A stretch of DNA of 64,000 nucleotides from Burkholderiaceae bacterium (GTDB lineage: Bacteria; Pseudomonadota; Gammaproteobacteria; Burkholderiales; Burkholderiaceae_E). A program made the translations under genes and the position numbers. Positions 13,271 to 20,487 of the stretch are shown one piece after another (positions within the stretch are counted from its first letter, which is position 1; every line of letters starts with the position of its first letter). The stretch covers positions 112,926 through 176,925 of the forward strand of contig JAGXFR010000041.1 of the NCBI GenBank assembly GCA_024637155.1, given 5' to 3'. The notes beneath the pieces were generated by a model. That model made no database searches. It saw only the letters and a program-made list of their open reading frames with translations, and was not told the DNA's origin.

Positions 13271-14173
13271 ATGAGCAAGAAGAGCTACGACCCCGTTCCG
13301 TCATGCCGCGTCGCCTTCCTCGGGCTCGGCGTGATGGGCTATCCGATGGCCGGGCACCTGCAGCGCGCAGGTCACCAGGTCACCGTCTACAACCGCACCG
13401 CGGCGAAGGCCGAGCAGTGGGCCGGCGAGTACGGCGGCAGCGCCGCGGCCACGCCGCGCCAGGCCGCGAAGGACGCCGAGATCGTCTTTTGCTGCGTCGG
13501 CAACGACGACGACCTGCGCTCGGTCACGTTCGGCGAGCACGGCGCCTTCGCCGGCATGAAGGCCGGCGCGATCTTTGTCGACCACACCACGGCCTCGGCC
13601 GAGGTGGCGCGCGAACTCCATGGGCTCGCCAAGGGCAAGGGACTGGGCTTCGTCGACGCGCCGGTCTCGGGCGGCGAGGCCGGCGCGGTGAACGGCGTGC
13701 TGACTGTGATGTGCGGGGGCGAAGCGGCGGCCTTCGATCCGGTCAAACCCGTCGGGATGGCCTACGCCAAGGCCTTCACGCTGATCGGCGCACCCGGCGC
13801 CGGACAGCTCGCGAAGATGGTCAACCAGATCTGCTGCATCGGGATCATCCAGGGGCTCGCCGAGGCGATCAACTTCGGGCTCGAGGCGGGACTGGACATG
13901 AAGCTCGTGCTCGAGGTGATCGGCAAGGGCGCCGCGCAATCCTGGCAGATGGACAACCGCGGCACGACGATGGTCGACGACAAGTTCGACTTCGGCTTCG
14001 CCGTGGACTGGATGCGCAAGGACCTCGGCTTGTGCCTCGACGAAGCGAAGCGCAACGGCGCGCCGCTGCCCGTCACCGCACTGGTCGACCAGTTCTACGG
14101 CGACGTCCAGCGTATGGGCGGGTCGCGCCACGACACCTCGAGCCTGATTCGCCGGTTGCGCCGACCCAAGTGA
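13271..14173 (+). CDS. 3-hydroxyisobutyrate dehydrogenase / beta-hydroxyacid dehydrogenase family
   Basis: A 300-residue NAD(P)-dependent oxidoreductase. The N-terminal Rossmann motif GLGVMGYPMAGHLQRAGH, the substrate loop DAPVSGGEAGA and the catalytic lysine (Lys182, in GQLAKMVNQ) define the family. The exact hydroxyacid (3-hydroxyisobutyrate, glycerate/tartronate semialdehyde and so on) cannot be resolved from motifs alone. The ATG at 13271 gives a Rossmann fold starting near residue 17. Its TGA overlaps the GTG start of the DUF1499 frame (GTGA). Confidence 0.92.
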   Translation: MSKKSYDPVPSCRVAFLGLGVMGYPMAGHLQRAGHQVTVYNRTAAKAEQWAGEYGGSAAATPRQAAKDAEIVFCCVGNDDDLRSVTFGEHGAFAGMKAGAIFVDHTTASAEVARELHGLAKGKGLGFVDAPVSGGEAGAVNGVLTVMCGGEAAAFDPVKPVGMAYAKAFTLIGAPGAGQLAKMVNQICCIGIIQGLAEAINFGLEAGLDMKLVLEVIGKGAAQSWQMDNRGTTMVDDKFDFGFAVDWMRKDLGLCLDEAKRNGAPLPVTALVDQFYGDVQRMGGSRHDTSSLIRRLRRPK

Positions 14174-15036
14174 AGGCACGACCGATTCTTTTGATAATCG
14201 CCGCGTTCGCGGCGATCGCGATTCTGGGAGTACAAATGGGAATACTCTCCGGCAAGCGCCCTCAGGGCCTAGGTGTCACCGACGGCAAGCTGGCGGCGGT
14301 GCAAACGCAGAACCGGAACGCCGTGAGCAGCTTCGCGACGACCGAGTACCACCGCATCGCGCCGCTCGCGGCGGACGGCGACCCGAGCGCGGCGTTCGAG
14401 CGGCTCGTGCGCCTCGTCGCCGACCGCGCCGCGGCGCGCGTCATTGAACGACGACCCGACTACCTCTACGCCGAGTTCGAAACCAGATGGCTCAAGTTCG
14501 TCGACGACGTCGAGTTTCTGCTCGACGCGCCGGCGGGCGTGATCCACGTGCGCTCGGCATCCCGGCTCGGGCGCGGGGACCTCGGCGTCAACCGTACCCG
14601 CATCGAGAGTCTGCGAGCGCGCCTGGCGGCGTCCGCGCCTGGCGGCGCAACATCTTCCAAAACCACTGAAGGAAAAGAACCGATGAGCTACCAGACCACC
14701 CCCTCCGGATTGCAGTACCAGGACACCGTCGTGGGCAGCGGCGCCGAAGCCAAGGCCGGCACGCGCGTCAGCGTCCACTACACCGGCTGGCTCTACGAGA
14801 ACGGCAAGGCCGGCAAGAAGTTCGATTCGAGCAAGGACCGGGGCGACCCGTTCGGGTTTGCGCTCGGCGGCGGCCAGGTCATCAAGGGCTGGGACGAGGG
14901 CGTGCAGGGGATGAAGGTCGGCGGCACGCGGATGCTGATCATCCCGGCGGAACTGGGCTACGGCTCGCGCGGGGCGGGGGGCGTGATTCCGGGCGGGGCG
15001 ACGTTGCTGTTTGAGGTGGAGTTGCTGGGGGTTTGA
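14170..15036 (+). CDS. DUF1499 protein, open in frame into FKBP-type isomerase
   Basis: A continuous 288-codon frame from a GTG that overlaps the previous stop. Residues 1-25 are a hydrophobic N-terminal helix (signal anchor or signal peptide). Residues ~45-145 match DUF1499 (FATTEYHRIAPL, then YLYAEFETRWLKFVDDVEF and HVRSASRLGRGDLGVNRTRIE). After a short Ser/Thr/Lys linker the frame runs with no stop into the FKBP gene. DUF1499 proteins are normally separate and of unknown function. The frame could yield an exported fusion of DUF1499 with a peptidyl-prolyl isomerase, with the FKBP also made alone from its own start. I cannot rule out that the missing stop is a sequencing error. Confidence 0.72.
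   Translation: MKARPILLIIAAFAAIAILGVQMGILSGKRPQGLGVTDGKLAAVQTQNRNAVSSFATTEYHRIAPLAADGDPSAAFERLVRLVADRAAARVIERRPDYLYAEFETRWLKFVDDVEFLLDAPAGVIHVRSASRLGRGDLGVNRTRIESLRARLAASAPGGATSSKTTEGKEPMSYQTTPSGLQYQDTVVGSGAEAKAGTRVSVHYTGWLYENGKAGKKFDSSKDRGDPFGFALGGGQVIKGWDEGVQGMKVGGTRMLIIPAELGYGSRGAGGVIPGGATLLFEVELLGV
14683..15036 (+). CDS. FKBP-type peptidyl-prolyl cis-trans isomerase (internal start)
   Basis: The 117-residue product from this ATG has exactly the length and N-terminus of stand-alone betaproteobacterial FKBPs (YQTTPSGLQYQDTVVGSG). It catalyses cis-trans isomerisation of X-Pro bonds in protein folding. FKBP landmarks are VHYTGWLYENGKAGKKFDSS, the DPFGFALGGGQVIKGWDEG segment, and the IIPAELGYG and GGATLLFEVELL strands. 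AAGGAAAAG just before the ATG supports independent initiation within the longer DUF1499 frame. Its last 43 bases have a diverged copy at 16138-16180. A terminator follows. Confidence 0.9.
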   Translation: MSYQTTPSGLQYQDTVVGSGAEAKAGTRVSVHYTGWLYENGKAGKKFDSSKDRGDPFGFALGGGQVIKGWDEGVQGMKVGGTRMLIIPAELGYGSRGAGGVIPGGATLLFEVELLGV

Positions 15037-15054
15037 ACGCGGCGCCCCATGAGA

Positions 15055-15080
15055 AAAGGGCAGCCTTGCGGCTGCCCTTT
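15055..15080. terminator. bidirectional stem-loop terminator between FKBP and PEP-CTERM genes
   Basis: AAAGGGCAGCC pairs perfectly with GGCTGCCCTTT around a four-base loop. It lies between the convergent FKBP and PEP-CTERM genes and has A/T-rich flanks on both sides, so it can serve both strands. Confidence 0.8.
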
Positions 15081-15100
15081 GACTTTGCTGCTGACTTTGA

Positions 15101-15673
15101 TCAGGCGCGACGGCGGCGGGCCATTCCGGCGAGGCCCAGCAGACCGATGCCGAGCAGCGCGGCCGAAGCTGGGACTGGGACGGTTGCTGTCGAAGCGGAC
15201 CATGAGGTCGATACACCAGCCTTGTTGCCAGAGAAGTAAAGCAGGCCGTCCGTGGCGTCAAGAAGCGGGTTCGTGCTTGTCAGCATACCAGCGAGACGGA
15301 TCGTGTACAGGTTCACCGTGTAATCGAAGCCCACTACGTCCGAGGCAGCAAACGTGAAGGTGCCTGCCGTCCAGATCACGTCCGGCGATACAGGCGAAAT
15401 CGATCCGAGCACGATATTGGTGAATGTCGCTCCGCCGATGCCTGCAAAGTCGCCTGTCGCGTCCAAAGTTAACGCGGAGCCACCGTCCCCGAACGTGACC
15501 CCGGTAAAGACCGCCGTTCCGTCCGTGGGGCAGGGGGACACCGTGCACGTCGGGGTCTGACCAGCTGCGGAAAATGACACGGCGCCATCTATGAGTGCAG
15601 CTTGCGCCGGCAGTGCGAACGCGCCAAACGCTACCGACAGCGCGGCGAGAAGAGTTTTCTTGGTATGTTTCAT
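15101..15673 (-). CDS. PEP-CTERM sorting-domain protein
   Basis: A 190-residue exported protein. It has a Sec signal peptide (basic start MKHTKK, hydrophobic core, ALPAQA cleavage region). A mostly beta-strand middle follows. The C-terminal sorting tail has VPVPASAALLGIGLLGLAG followed by RRRR, the PEP-CTERM pattern recognised by exosortase. Such proteins go to the cell surface or exopolysaccharide matrix of biofilm-forming proteobacteria. The sorting motif reads VPVPAS rather than VPEPAS. The start at 15673 has GGAG seven bases upstream. No exosortase gene is in the window. The gene is AT-richer than its neighbours and sits inside the duplicated segment. Confidence 0.88.
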   Translation of the reverse strand: MKHTKKTLLAALSVAFGAFALPAQAALIDGAVSFSAAGQTPTCTVSPCPTDGTAVFTGVTFGDGGSALTLDATGDFAGIGGATFTNIVLGSISPVSPDVIWTAGTFTFAASDVVGFDYTVNLYTIRLAGMLTSTNPLLDATDGLLYFSGNKAGVSTSWSASTATVPVPASAALLGIGLLGLAGMARRRRA

Positions 15674-15852
15674 GGTGATCTCCAGTGATAAATTATTAAG
15701 AGTATTGTGACACCCAATAGGCATGCACGATTCATGCCAGAATTCGTTTCTTCATTACTATCAGTGACTTAGCAAATATCCGCAAAATTCGCATGGTTAA
15801 TTTGTAAAGAAAACCGACACTTTTCTTCTGTTTTGCTGAAAACACGGACAGG

Positions 15853-15880
15853 ACGCGCCGACCCCGTACAATCGGCGCGT
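15853..15880. promoter_or_regulatory. inverted repeat upstream of the glnS-like remnant
   Basis: ACGCGCCGA at 15853-15861 is the exact reverse complement of TCGGCGCGT at 15872-15880, with a TACAAT hexamer in the spacer that could be a -10 box. It lies at the end of an AT-rich 228-base spacer (15674-15901) that carries no gene. Function is unproven. Confidence 0.4.
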
Positions 15881-15901
15881 CGCCGTTGCACTGCCGCAAT
15901 C

Positions 15902-16180
15902 ATGAGCCAGCCACCTGCATCCGCCCCTGCCGCTCCCCTGCCGGGCCACTTCATTCGCAGCGTCATCGACGCGGATTTGGCGGCGGGAACCTACGCACCG
16001 CGACACTGGGCGGGACGGCCGGATATTGCTGCGGCGCACCGCGCGGGTTCGCCCGACCCGGCCGCGATCCGCACACACTTCCCGCCCGAGCCCAATGGCT
16101 ACCTGCACATCGGTCACGCCAAGTCGATCTGCTTGAACGGGGCGACATTGTTCTTTGAGGTGGAGTTGCCGGGAGTGTAG
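15902..16180 (+). pseudogene. chimeric remnant: glnS 5' end joined to FKBP 3' end
   Basis: The first ~79 codons match the N-terminus of glutaminyl-tRNA synthetase, including [14 protein letters not shown], and correspond to 17091-17313. The frame then switches at about 16138 into 43 bases that match the FKBP 3' end at 14994-15036 (35 of 43 by eye), ending [13 protein letters not shown]. The 92-residue product keeps the ATP-binding HIGH but none of the rest of the enzyme. It also lacks the FKBP active site, so it is most likely a non-functional scar. Two stretches are identical to glnS (43 bases at 16032-16074, and 36 bases over the HIGH region), while the 5' third has diverged. The order FKBP, chimera, glnS is what a tandem duplication leaves. 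Confidence 0.85.
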
Positions 16181-16189
16181 CGGCGTCGT

Positions 16190-16603
16190 TCACACCCCCG
16201 CGGGCGCATCCCAGGCCAGCACCTCCAAACCGGCGAGACGCTCGAAGTCCCGCCGGTTGCGCGTGAGAACTGCGCAACCATAGTAGAGCGCGGTGGCTCC
16301 GATGATGGCGTCATGCGCCGCCACGGTGACGTTCGCCGGCAGGGACGCGACCAGGCGCGCGTGCACGCGCGCAACAGACAGCCCAAAATCGAGCACGGGA
16401 ATCACCGACAAAATTGCCTCGACGAAAGCTTCGCGGCGAGCGCGTCGCTCCGCAGTGTGCGCCCGGTGGACTCCCACCAACAACTCTGAGGCGGTGATCG
16501 CCGACACATAGGCATCGCCATGGTGGGCCCAGCGAGTGAAATTCGGCGCGCCACTTCCCCGCTCGGCCAGAATCAGGACATCGGTGTCGATCAGGAGTCC
16601 CAT
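16190..16603 (-). CDS. PIN-domain toxin (VapC-like)
   Basis: A 137-residue predicted ribonuclease toxin. Acidic PIN residues are visible: Asp6 in LLIDTDVL, Glu40 in ITASELLVG, Asp98 in AAHDAIIGA and Asp119 in TRNRRDF. VapC toxins cut tRNA or rRNA and are held inactive by the partner antitoxin. The start overlaps the antitoxin 3' end by 13 bases, so the pair is co-translated with the antitoxin first. It lies in the second half of the duplicated glnS-FKBP segment. Confidence 0.9.
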   Translation of the reverse strand: MGLLIDTDVLILAERGSGAPNFTRWAHHGDAYVSAITASELLVGVHRAHTAERRARREAFVEAILSVIPVLDFGLSVARVHARLVASLPANVTVAAHDAIIGATALYYGCAVLTRNRRDFERLAGLEVLAWDAPAGV

Positions 16604-16884
16604 GTTGATTCCGTTCCGACCAGTGCGTCGCGACCCGCCCGGACTTCGGCGACAAAGGCGTCTGCTTCGTCGGGGTCGAGCACGGGCAGGCGCCGGAACA
16701 CGTCATCCAGTCGATCGACCGGACAACCCACCGGAACCGTCGCGGGCGGTAATACGCGGGCAATGATCTCTTCGCCTTTCGTCACTTCCAGGTCGATCTG
16801 CAGATGACGCACTTCACCGAGTAGCGCGGACAGGTTCCGGGACAGCTCGGTGGCGGTGACGCGCCTGGTTTGGGTGATGGTCAC
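16591..16884 (-). CDS. Phd/YefM-type antitoxin (VapB-like)
   Basis: A 97-residue antitoxin. The N-terminus RRVTATELSRNLSALLGEV is the Phd/YefM DNA-binding fold, in which residues around the first helix contact the operator. The middle EVTKGEEIIARVLPP is the matching beta strand pair. The acidic C-terminal part (LDPDEADAFVAEVRAG) would wrap the PIN toxin. It is upstream of and overlaps the toxin gene. A palindrome 20-odd bases before its start is a likely operator. Confidence 0.87.
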   Translation of the reverse strand: MTITQTRRVTATELSRNLSALLGEVRHLQIDLEVTKGEEIIARVLPPATVPVGCPVDRLDDVFRRLPVLDPDEADAFVAEVRAGRDALVGTESTWDS

Positions 16885-16904
16885 GATTGAACCCCCGATG
16901 GATA

Positions 16905-16917
16905 TCTGAAAATCAGA
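16905..16917. promoter_or_regulatory. candidate operator of the VapBC-type module
   Basis: TCTGA-AAA-TCAGA is a 13-bp inverted repeat 20 bases upstream of the antitoxin start on the minus strand. This is where TA complexes normally bind to repress their own promoter. The assignment is by position only. Confidence 0.45.
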
Positions 16918-17090
16918 CTAGCACAGGAAGCCCGCGACGAACAGCCGTCCAGGAGGTTTTCGTCCAGGAGGATTACGCCGCCCCGATTGCCGATCCCTGG
17001 AACAAACGCTGTGGCGGGAGACCTCGTGCTCGAGAAACGTGTCGGACGGTGAGTAGAATGACTGCTTTGTTCGCCCTCTCCCGGAAATGC

Positions 17091-18860
17091 ATGACCGACG
17101 TCCCCGCCAGCCCCGCCTCGAACTTCATCCGCTCCACTGTCGATGCGGATCTTGCGTCCGGCACCTACGCGCAGCGGCGCTGGGTCGGGCGTCCGACGAT
17201 CGCGACGGCGCACCGCGCGGGTTCGCCCGACCCGGCCGCGATCCGCACCCGCTTTCCCCCCGAGCCCAACGGCTACCTGCACATCGGTCACGCCAAGTCG
17301 ATCTGCCTGAATTTCGGGCTGGCGCGCGACTACGGCGGGCGCTGCCACCTGCGCTTTGACGACACCAACCCGGAGAAGGAAGAGCAGGAGTACGTCGACT
17401 CGATCATCGAGGCGGTGCACTGGCTGGGTTTTCGCTGGGCCGACGAGCAGGAAGACAACCTCTACTTCGCCAGCGACTACTTCGATCATTTCTACGCAAT
17501 GGCCGAGTGGCTGGTCGAGGCCGGCCACGCCTACGTCGATTCGCAGAACGCCGAGGAGATGCGCGCGAATCGCGGCACGCTGACCGAGCCGGGGCGCGAC
17601 TCCCGCTTTCGCGACCGCGCGCCGGCGGAGAACCTGCGGCTGCTGCGCGAGATGGGCGACGGCCAGCACGCCGAGGGCACGCAGATCCTGCGCGCGAAGA
17701 TCGACATGGCCTCGCCCAACATGAACCTGCGTGACCCGGCGCTCTACCGGATCCGCTTCGCCGCGCATCACCGCACGGGTGAGAAGTGGTGTCTCTACCC
17801 GATGTACGACTACGCACACCCGATCGAGGATGCGCTGGAGAACATCACGCACTCGCTGTGCACGCTCGAGTTCCAGGACCATCGCCCGCTCTACGACTGG
17901 CTGCTCGAACGCCTCGCCGAGGGCGGGTTCTTCGACCATCCGCTGCCGCAGCAGATCGAGTTCGCGCGGCTGAACCTGAGCTACACGATCACCAGCAAGC
18001 GCAAGCTCCAGGAACTCGTGCAGGGCGGGCACGTCGCCGGCTGGGACGATCCGCGCATGACGACGATCGTGGGATTGCGCCGGCGCGGCTACACGCCCGC
18101 GTCAATCCGGCTGTTCTGCGAGCGCATCGGCGTCGCGAAGGCGGATTCCTGGGTCGACATGGGCACGCTCGAGCAGGCACTGCGCGATGACCTCGACCCG
18201 CAGGCGGCACGCGCGACCGCGGTGCTCGACCCCCTGCGGCTCGTCATCACGAACTTCCCGGCGGACGCATCCGAACCGTGCACCGCGCCGGTGCATCCGC
18301 ACCTGCCCGAGCGCGGCACGCGCAGCTTCCCGTTCACCCGCGAGCTGTGGATCGAGCGCAGCGACTTTGAGGAAAGCCCGCCCAAGGGTTTCTTTCGACT
18401 GTTCCCGGGCAACCAGGTGCGGCTGCGCCACGGCTTCGTGGTGCGCTGCACCGGCTGCGAGAAGGACGCCCAGGGCAACGTCATCGCGGTTCACGCCGAG
18501 TACTTCCCGGACTCGAAGTCCGGCACGCCGGGCGCGAACCAGTACAAGGTCAAGGGCAACCTGCACTGGCTCTCGGCGCGCGACGCCCTCCTGGCCGAGG
18601 TGCGACTCTACGGCCGGCTCTTCAGCGAGGAGCAGCCGGGCGCCGGCGGCGCGGAATTTCTCGCGGCGGTGAACCCGGACTCGCTGCGGGTGATCCGCGC
18701 CTACGTCGAGTCGGGTCTCGCCGCGGCGCAGCCCGAGGAGCGCTTCCAGTTCGAACGCCACGGCTATTTCGTCGCCGATCGGGTCGATTCGAAGCCGGGT
18801 GCCCCGGTGTTCAACCTCGCGGTGTCGCTGCGTGATTCGTGGGGTGGCGGCGGGAAGTAG
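17091..18860 (+). CDS. glnS: glutaminyl-tRNA synthetase
   Basis: Class I synthetase that charges tRNA-Gln, 589 residues, normal length. The HIGH motif is at residues 64-67 in [18 protein letters not shown], followed by RFDDTNPEKEEQEYVDSI, which is characteristic of GlnRS/GluRS. The KMSKS equivalent is SKRKL, and the C-terminal anticodon-binding beta-barrels include KGFFRLFPGNQVRLRHGF. The ATG at 17091 is preferred. An in-frame ATG at 17058 would add 11 residues without family support. The 5' end is partly repeated in the remnant at 15902-16180. The Gly-rich tail after LRDSW is unremarkable. Confidence 0.97.
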   Translation: MTDVPASPASNFIRSTVDADLASGTYAQRRWVGRPTIATAHRAGSPDPAAIRTRFPPEPNGYLHIGHAKSICLNFGLARDYGGRCHLRFDDTNPEKEEQEYVDSIIEAVHWLGFRWADEQEDNLYFASDYFDHFYAMAEWLVEAGHAYVDSQNAEEMRANRGTLTEPGRDSRFRDRAPAENLRLLREMGDGQHAEGTQILRAKIDMASPNMNLRDPALYRIRFAAHHRTGEKWCLYPMYDYAHPIEDALENITHSLCTLEFQDHRPLYDWLLERLAEGGFFDHPLPQQIEFARLNLSYTITSKRKLQELVQGGHVAGWDDPRMTTIVGLRRRGYTPASIRLFCERIGVAKADSWVDMGTLEQALRDDLDPQAARATAVLDPLRLVITNFPADASEPCTAPVHPHLPERGTRSFPFTRELWIERSDFEESPPKGFFRLFPGNQVRLRHGFVVRCTGCEKDAQGNVIAVHAEYFPDSKSGTPGANQYKVKGNLHWLSARDALLAEVRLYGRLFSEEQPGAGGAEFLAAVNPDSLRVIRAYVESGLAAAQPEERFQFERHGYFVADRVDSKPGAPVFNLAVSLRDSWGGGGK

Positions 18861-18925
18861 GTGCCAGCGTCACGGACGCCGACGAGTACTGCGCCCTTCG
18901 TGATCCGCCATAGGGGCTATGGACC

Positions 18926-18945
18926 TGGTAATGCGTTTGCATTAC
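18926..18945. promoter_or_regulatory. palindromic operator candidate upstream of prlF-yhaV
   Basis: GGTAATGC-GTTT-GCATTACC is a perfect 8-bp inverted repeat with a four-base spacer, 35 bases before the antitoxin start. The outer bases extend the pattern (CTATGG upstream, CCATAG downstream). It is AT-rich relative to the surroundings and overlaps the likely promoter, as expected for autoregulation by the PrlF-YhaV complex. Confidence 0.6.
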
Positions 18946-18980
18946 CATAGACATCTCGTTCCGCTCTCGCGAGAAATCCC

Positions 18981-19310
18981 ATGGCTGCGACACTTAAAGC
19001 TGAATCCACGCTCACGGACCGCTATCAGACAACGATCCCGGAAACGGTGCGCCGGGCTCTGAAGCTGCGCAAGCGCGACAAGATCGAATACGCGATTCGC
19101 CCGGATGGCGCGGTGGTGGTCACGCGCGGCTCAAAGGCGGGGGATGAAGATCCCGCACTCGAACGGTTTCTGGGCTTTCTGGCCGAAGACATCGCTCGTT
19201 ATCCGGATCATCTGCGCGCCATCGACTCCCGCTTGCTGGATCACATCCAGTCGCTGATTGGACAAACCGAAGTCAATCTCGACACCCCGCTGTCCCCGAG
19301 CAACGAATGA
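18981..19310 (+). CDS. prlF: PrlF-type antitoxin (AbrB/SpoVT fold)
   Basis: A 109-residue antitoxin and transcriptional autoregulator. The N-terminal swapped-hairpin DNA-binding domain reads STLTDRYQTTIPETVRRALKLRKRDKIEY, and the second half ALERFLGFLAEDIARYP matches the E. coli PrlF (SohA) region LNAFLRFLDADI in pattern. The Asp/Glu-bearing C-terminus ends at the ATGA overlap with the toxin gene. A palindrome upstream is the probable binding site. Confidence 0.9.
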   Translation: MAATLKAESTLTDRYQTTIPETVRRALKLRKRDKIEYAIRPDGAVVVTRGSKAGDEDPALERFLGFLAEDIARYPDHLRAIDSRLLDHIQSLIGQTEVNLDTPLSPSNE

Positions 19311-19813
19311 CGCCTCCTCCGGGCGCACCGTTGATCTTCAACGGCTGGTCGCTCTTCGCTCATCCGTTGTTTCTGAACCAGCTTGAAACGATGATCCGAC
19401 AGGTCGATGTTTTGCGTCGCAAGGATCCCATCGACTACATCAACAAGAACGCGACCAAGCGGTTGGCGGCGATCGCAAAGCTGGCCTTCGGCGTGATCCC
19501 GCGGGACCCGGGCCGACCCGAGTACAGGCAGGGAAATACGCTCGGGGCTGAGCACAGACATTGGTTTCGCGCCAAGTTCTTTCAACAGTACCGCCTGTTC
19601 TTTCGCTATCACCTGGAGAGCAAGCTCATCGTCTACGCATGGGTGAACGACGCCGACACGAAACGGGCTTACGAAAGCGACGATGACGCGTACCGGGTGT
19701 TTCGGAAGATGCTGGAAAGCGGACACCCACCGGATGACTGGGAATCCCTGCTCGAGGAAGCGCATGCGCACGGCGAGCGGCTGAAACGGCTGGCGACCCC
19801 AAAGGGGGCTTGA
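19307..19813 (+). CDS. yhaV: YhaV-type ribonuclease toxin
   Basis: A 168-residue toxin of the RelE superfamily, YhaV branch. Family landmarks include NGWSLFAHPLF near the N-terminus, the ATKRLAAI segment, RAKFFQQYRLFFRYH in the core strands, AWVNDADTKRAYESDDDAYRVFRKML and GHPPDDWESLL near the C-terminus. E. coli YhaV has the same blocks in the same order. It cleaves mRNA in a translation-linked way and is neutralised by PrlF. The start overlaps the antitoxin stop by four bases. The stop abuts the convergent hydrolase gene with no gap. Confidence 0.93.
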   Translation: MTPPPGAPLIFNGWSLFAHPLFLNQLETMIRQVDVLRRKDPIDYINKNATKRLAAIAKLAFGVIPRDPGRPEYRQGNTLGAEHRHWFRAKFFQQYRLFFRYHLESKLIVYAWVNDADTKRAYESDDDAYRVFRKMLESGHPPDDWESLLEEAHAHGERLKRLATPKGA

Positions 19814-20464
19814 TCACCCCCGCCGCAGCGCCCGATCCGACACGAACGCGTTCTCCGCGCGCTCCTCGCCGAAGGTCGACATCGGCCCGTGCCCGGGGAC
19901 GAACTGCACGTCGTCGCCCAGCGGCCAGAGTTTCTCGGTGATCGAGCGGATCAGCGCTTCGTGCACGCTGCCGGGGAAGTCGGTGCGGCCGATCGAGCCC
20001 TGGAACAGCACGTCGCCGACGATGGCCAGCCGCACATCGCGGTGAAAAAACACGACGTGCCCCGGCGTGTGGCCGGGGCAGTGCAGCACTTCGAGCGACT
20101 GCGCGCCGAAACGGATCGTATCGCCCTCGTCGAGCCAGTGGTCGGGCTCGAAGGGCTCGATCGGATCGAAGCCGAACATCTGCGCCTGCTGCGGCAACTG
20201 GGCGATCCAGAACAGGTCGGCGCGATGCGGCCCCTCGAGCGGCACGCCGTGGCGATCGGCGAACACGCGCGACTGCCCGCAGTGGTCGATGTGGCCGTGG
20301 GTGAGGAACACCTTCTCCAGGCTGGCTCCCTGCGCGGCGATGGCCGCGTCGATCCGATCCAGATCGCCGCCCGGGTCGATCGCGGCGGCCTTGCCGGTTT
20401 CCTCGCAGACCAGCACCGAGCAGTTCTGGAGAAAGGGCGTCACGGGGACGATCAGGAGTTTCAT
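19814..20464 (-). CDS. MBL-fold metallo-hydrolase (glyoxalase II/YcbL-like)
   Basis: A 216-residue zinc hydrolase. The metal motif THGHIDHCGQ (HxHxDH) is followed by the further ligands in CPGHTPGH, in the VGDVLF aspartate and in FVPGHGP. The short length without the glyoxalase II C-terminal domain matches the YcbL group, some of which hydrolyse S-lactoylglutathione. The substrate is not certain. It shares its strand with the DUF3108 gene 23 bases upstream and may be co-transcribed with it. Confidence 0.9.
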   Translation of the reverse strand: MKLLIVPVTPFLQNCSVLVCEETGKAAAIDPGGDLDRIDAAIAAQGASLEKVFLTHGHIDHCGQSRVFADRHGVPLEGPHRADLFWIAQLPQQAQMFGFDPIEPFEPDHWLDEGDTIRFGAQSLEVLHCPGHTPGHVVFFHRDVRLAIVGDVLFQGSIGRTDFPGSVHEALIRSITEKLWPLGDDVQFVPGHGPMSTFGEERAENAFVSDRALRRG

Positions 20465-20487
20465 CGGCTTCCTTTTTCAAGCGCGCT

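Noticed and set aside
15902..16180. Considered a functional truncated glutaminyl-tRNA synthetase paralogue.
   Set aside because: It contains only the first strand-helix of the catalytic domain and ends in an unrelated FKBP tail, so it cannot form an active site.
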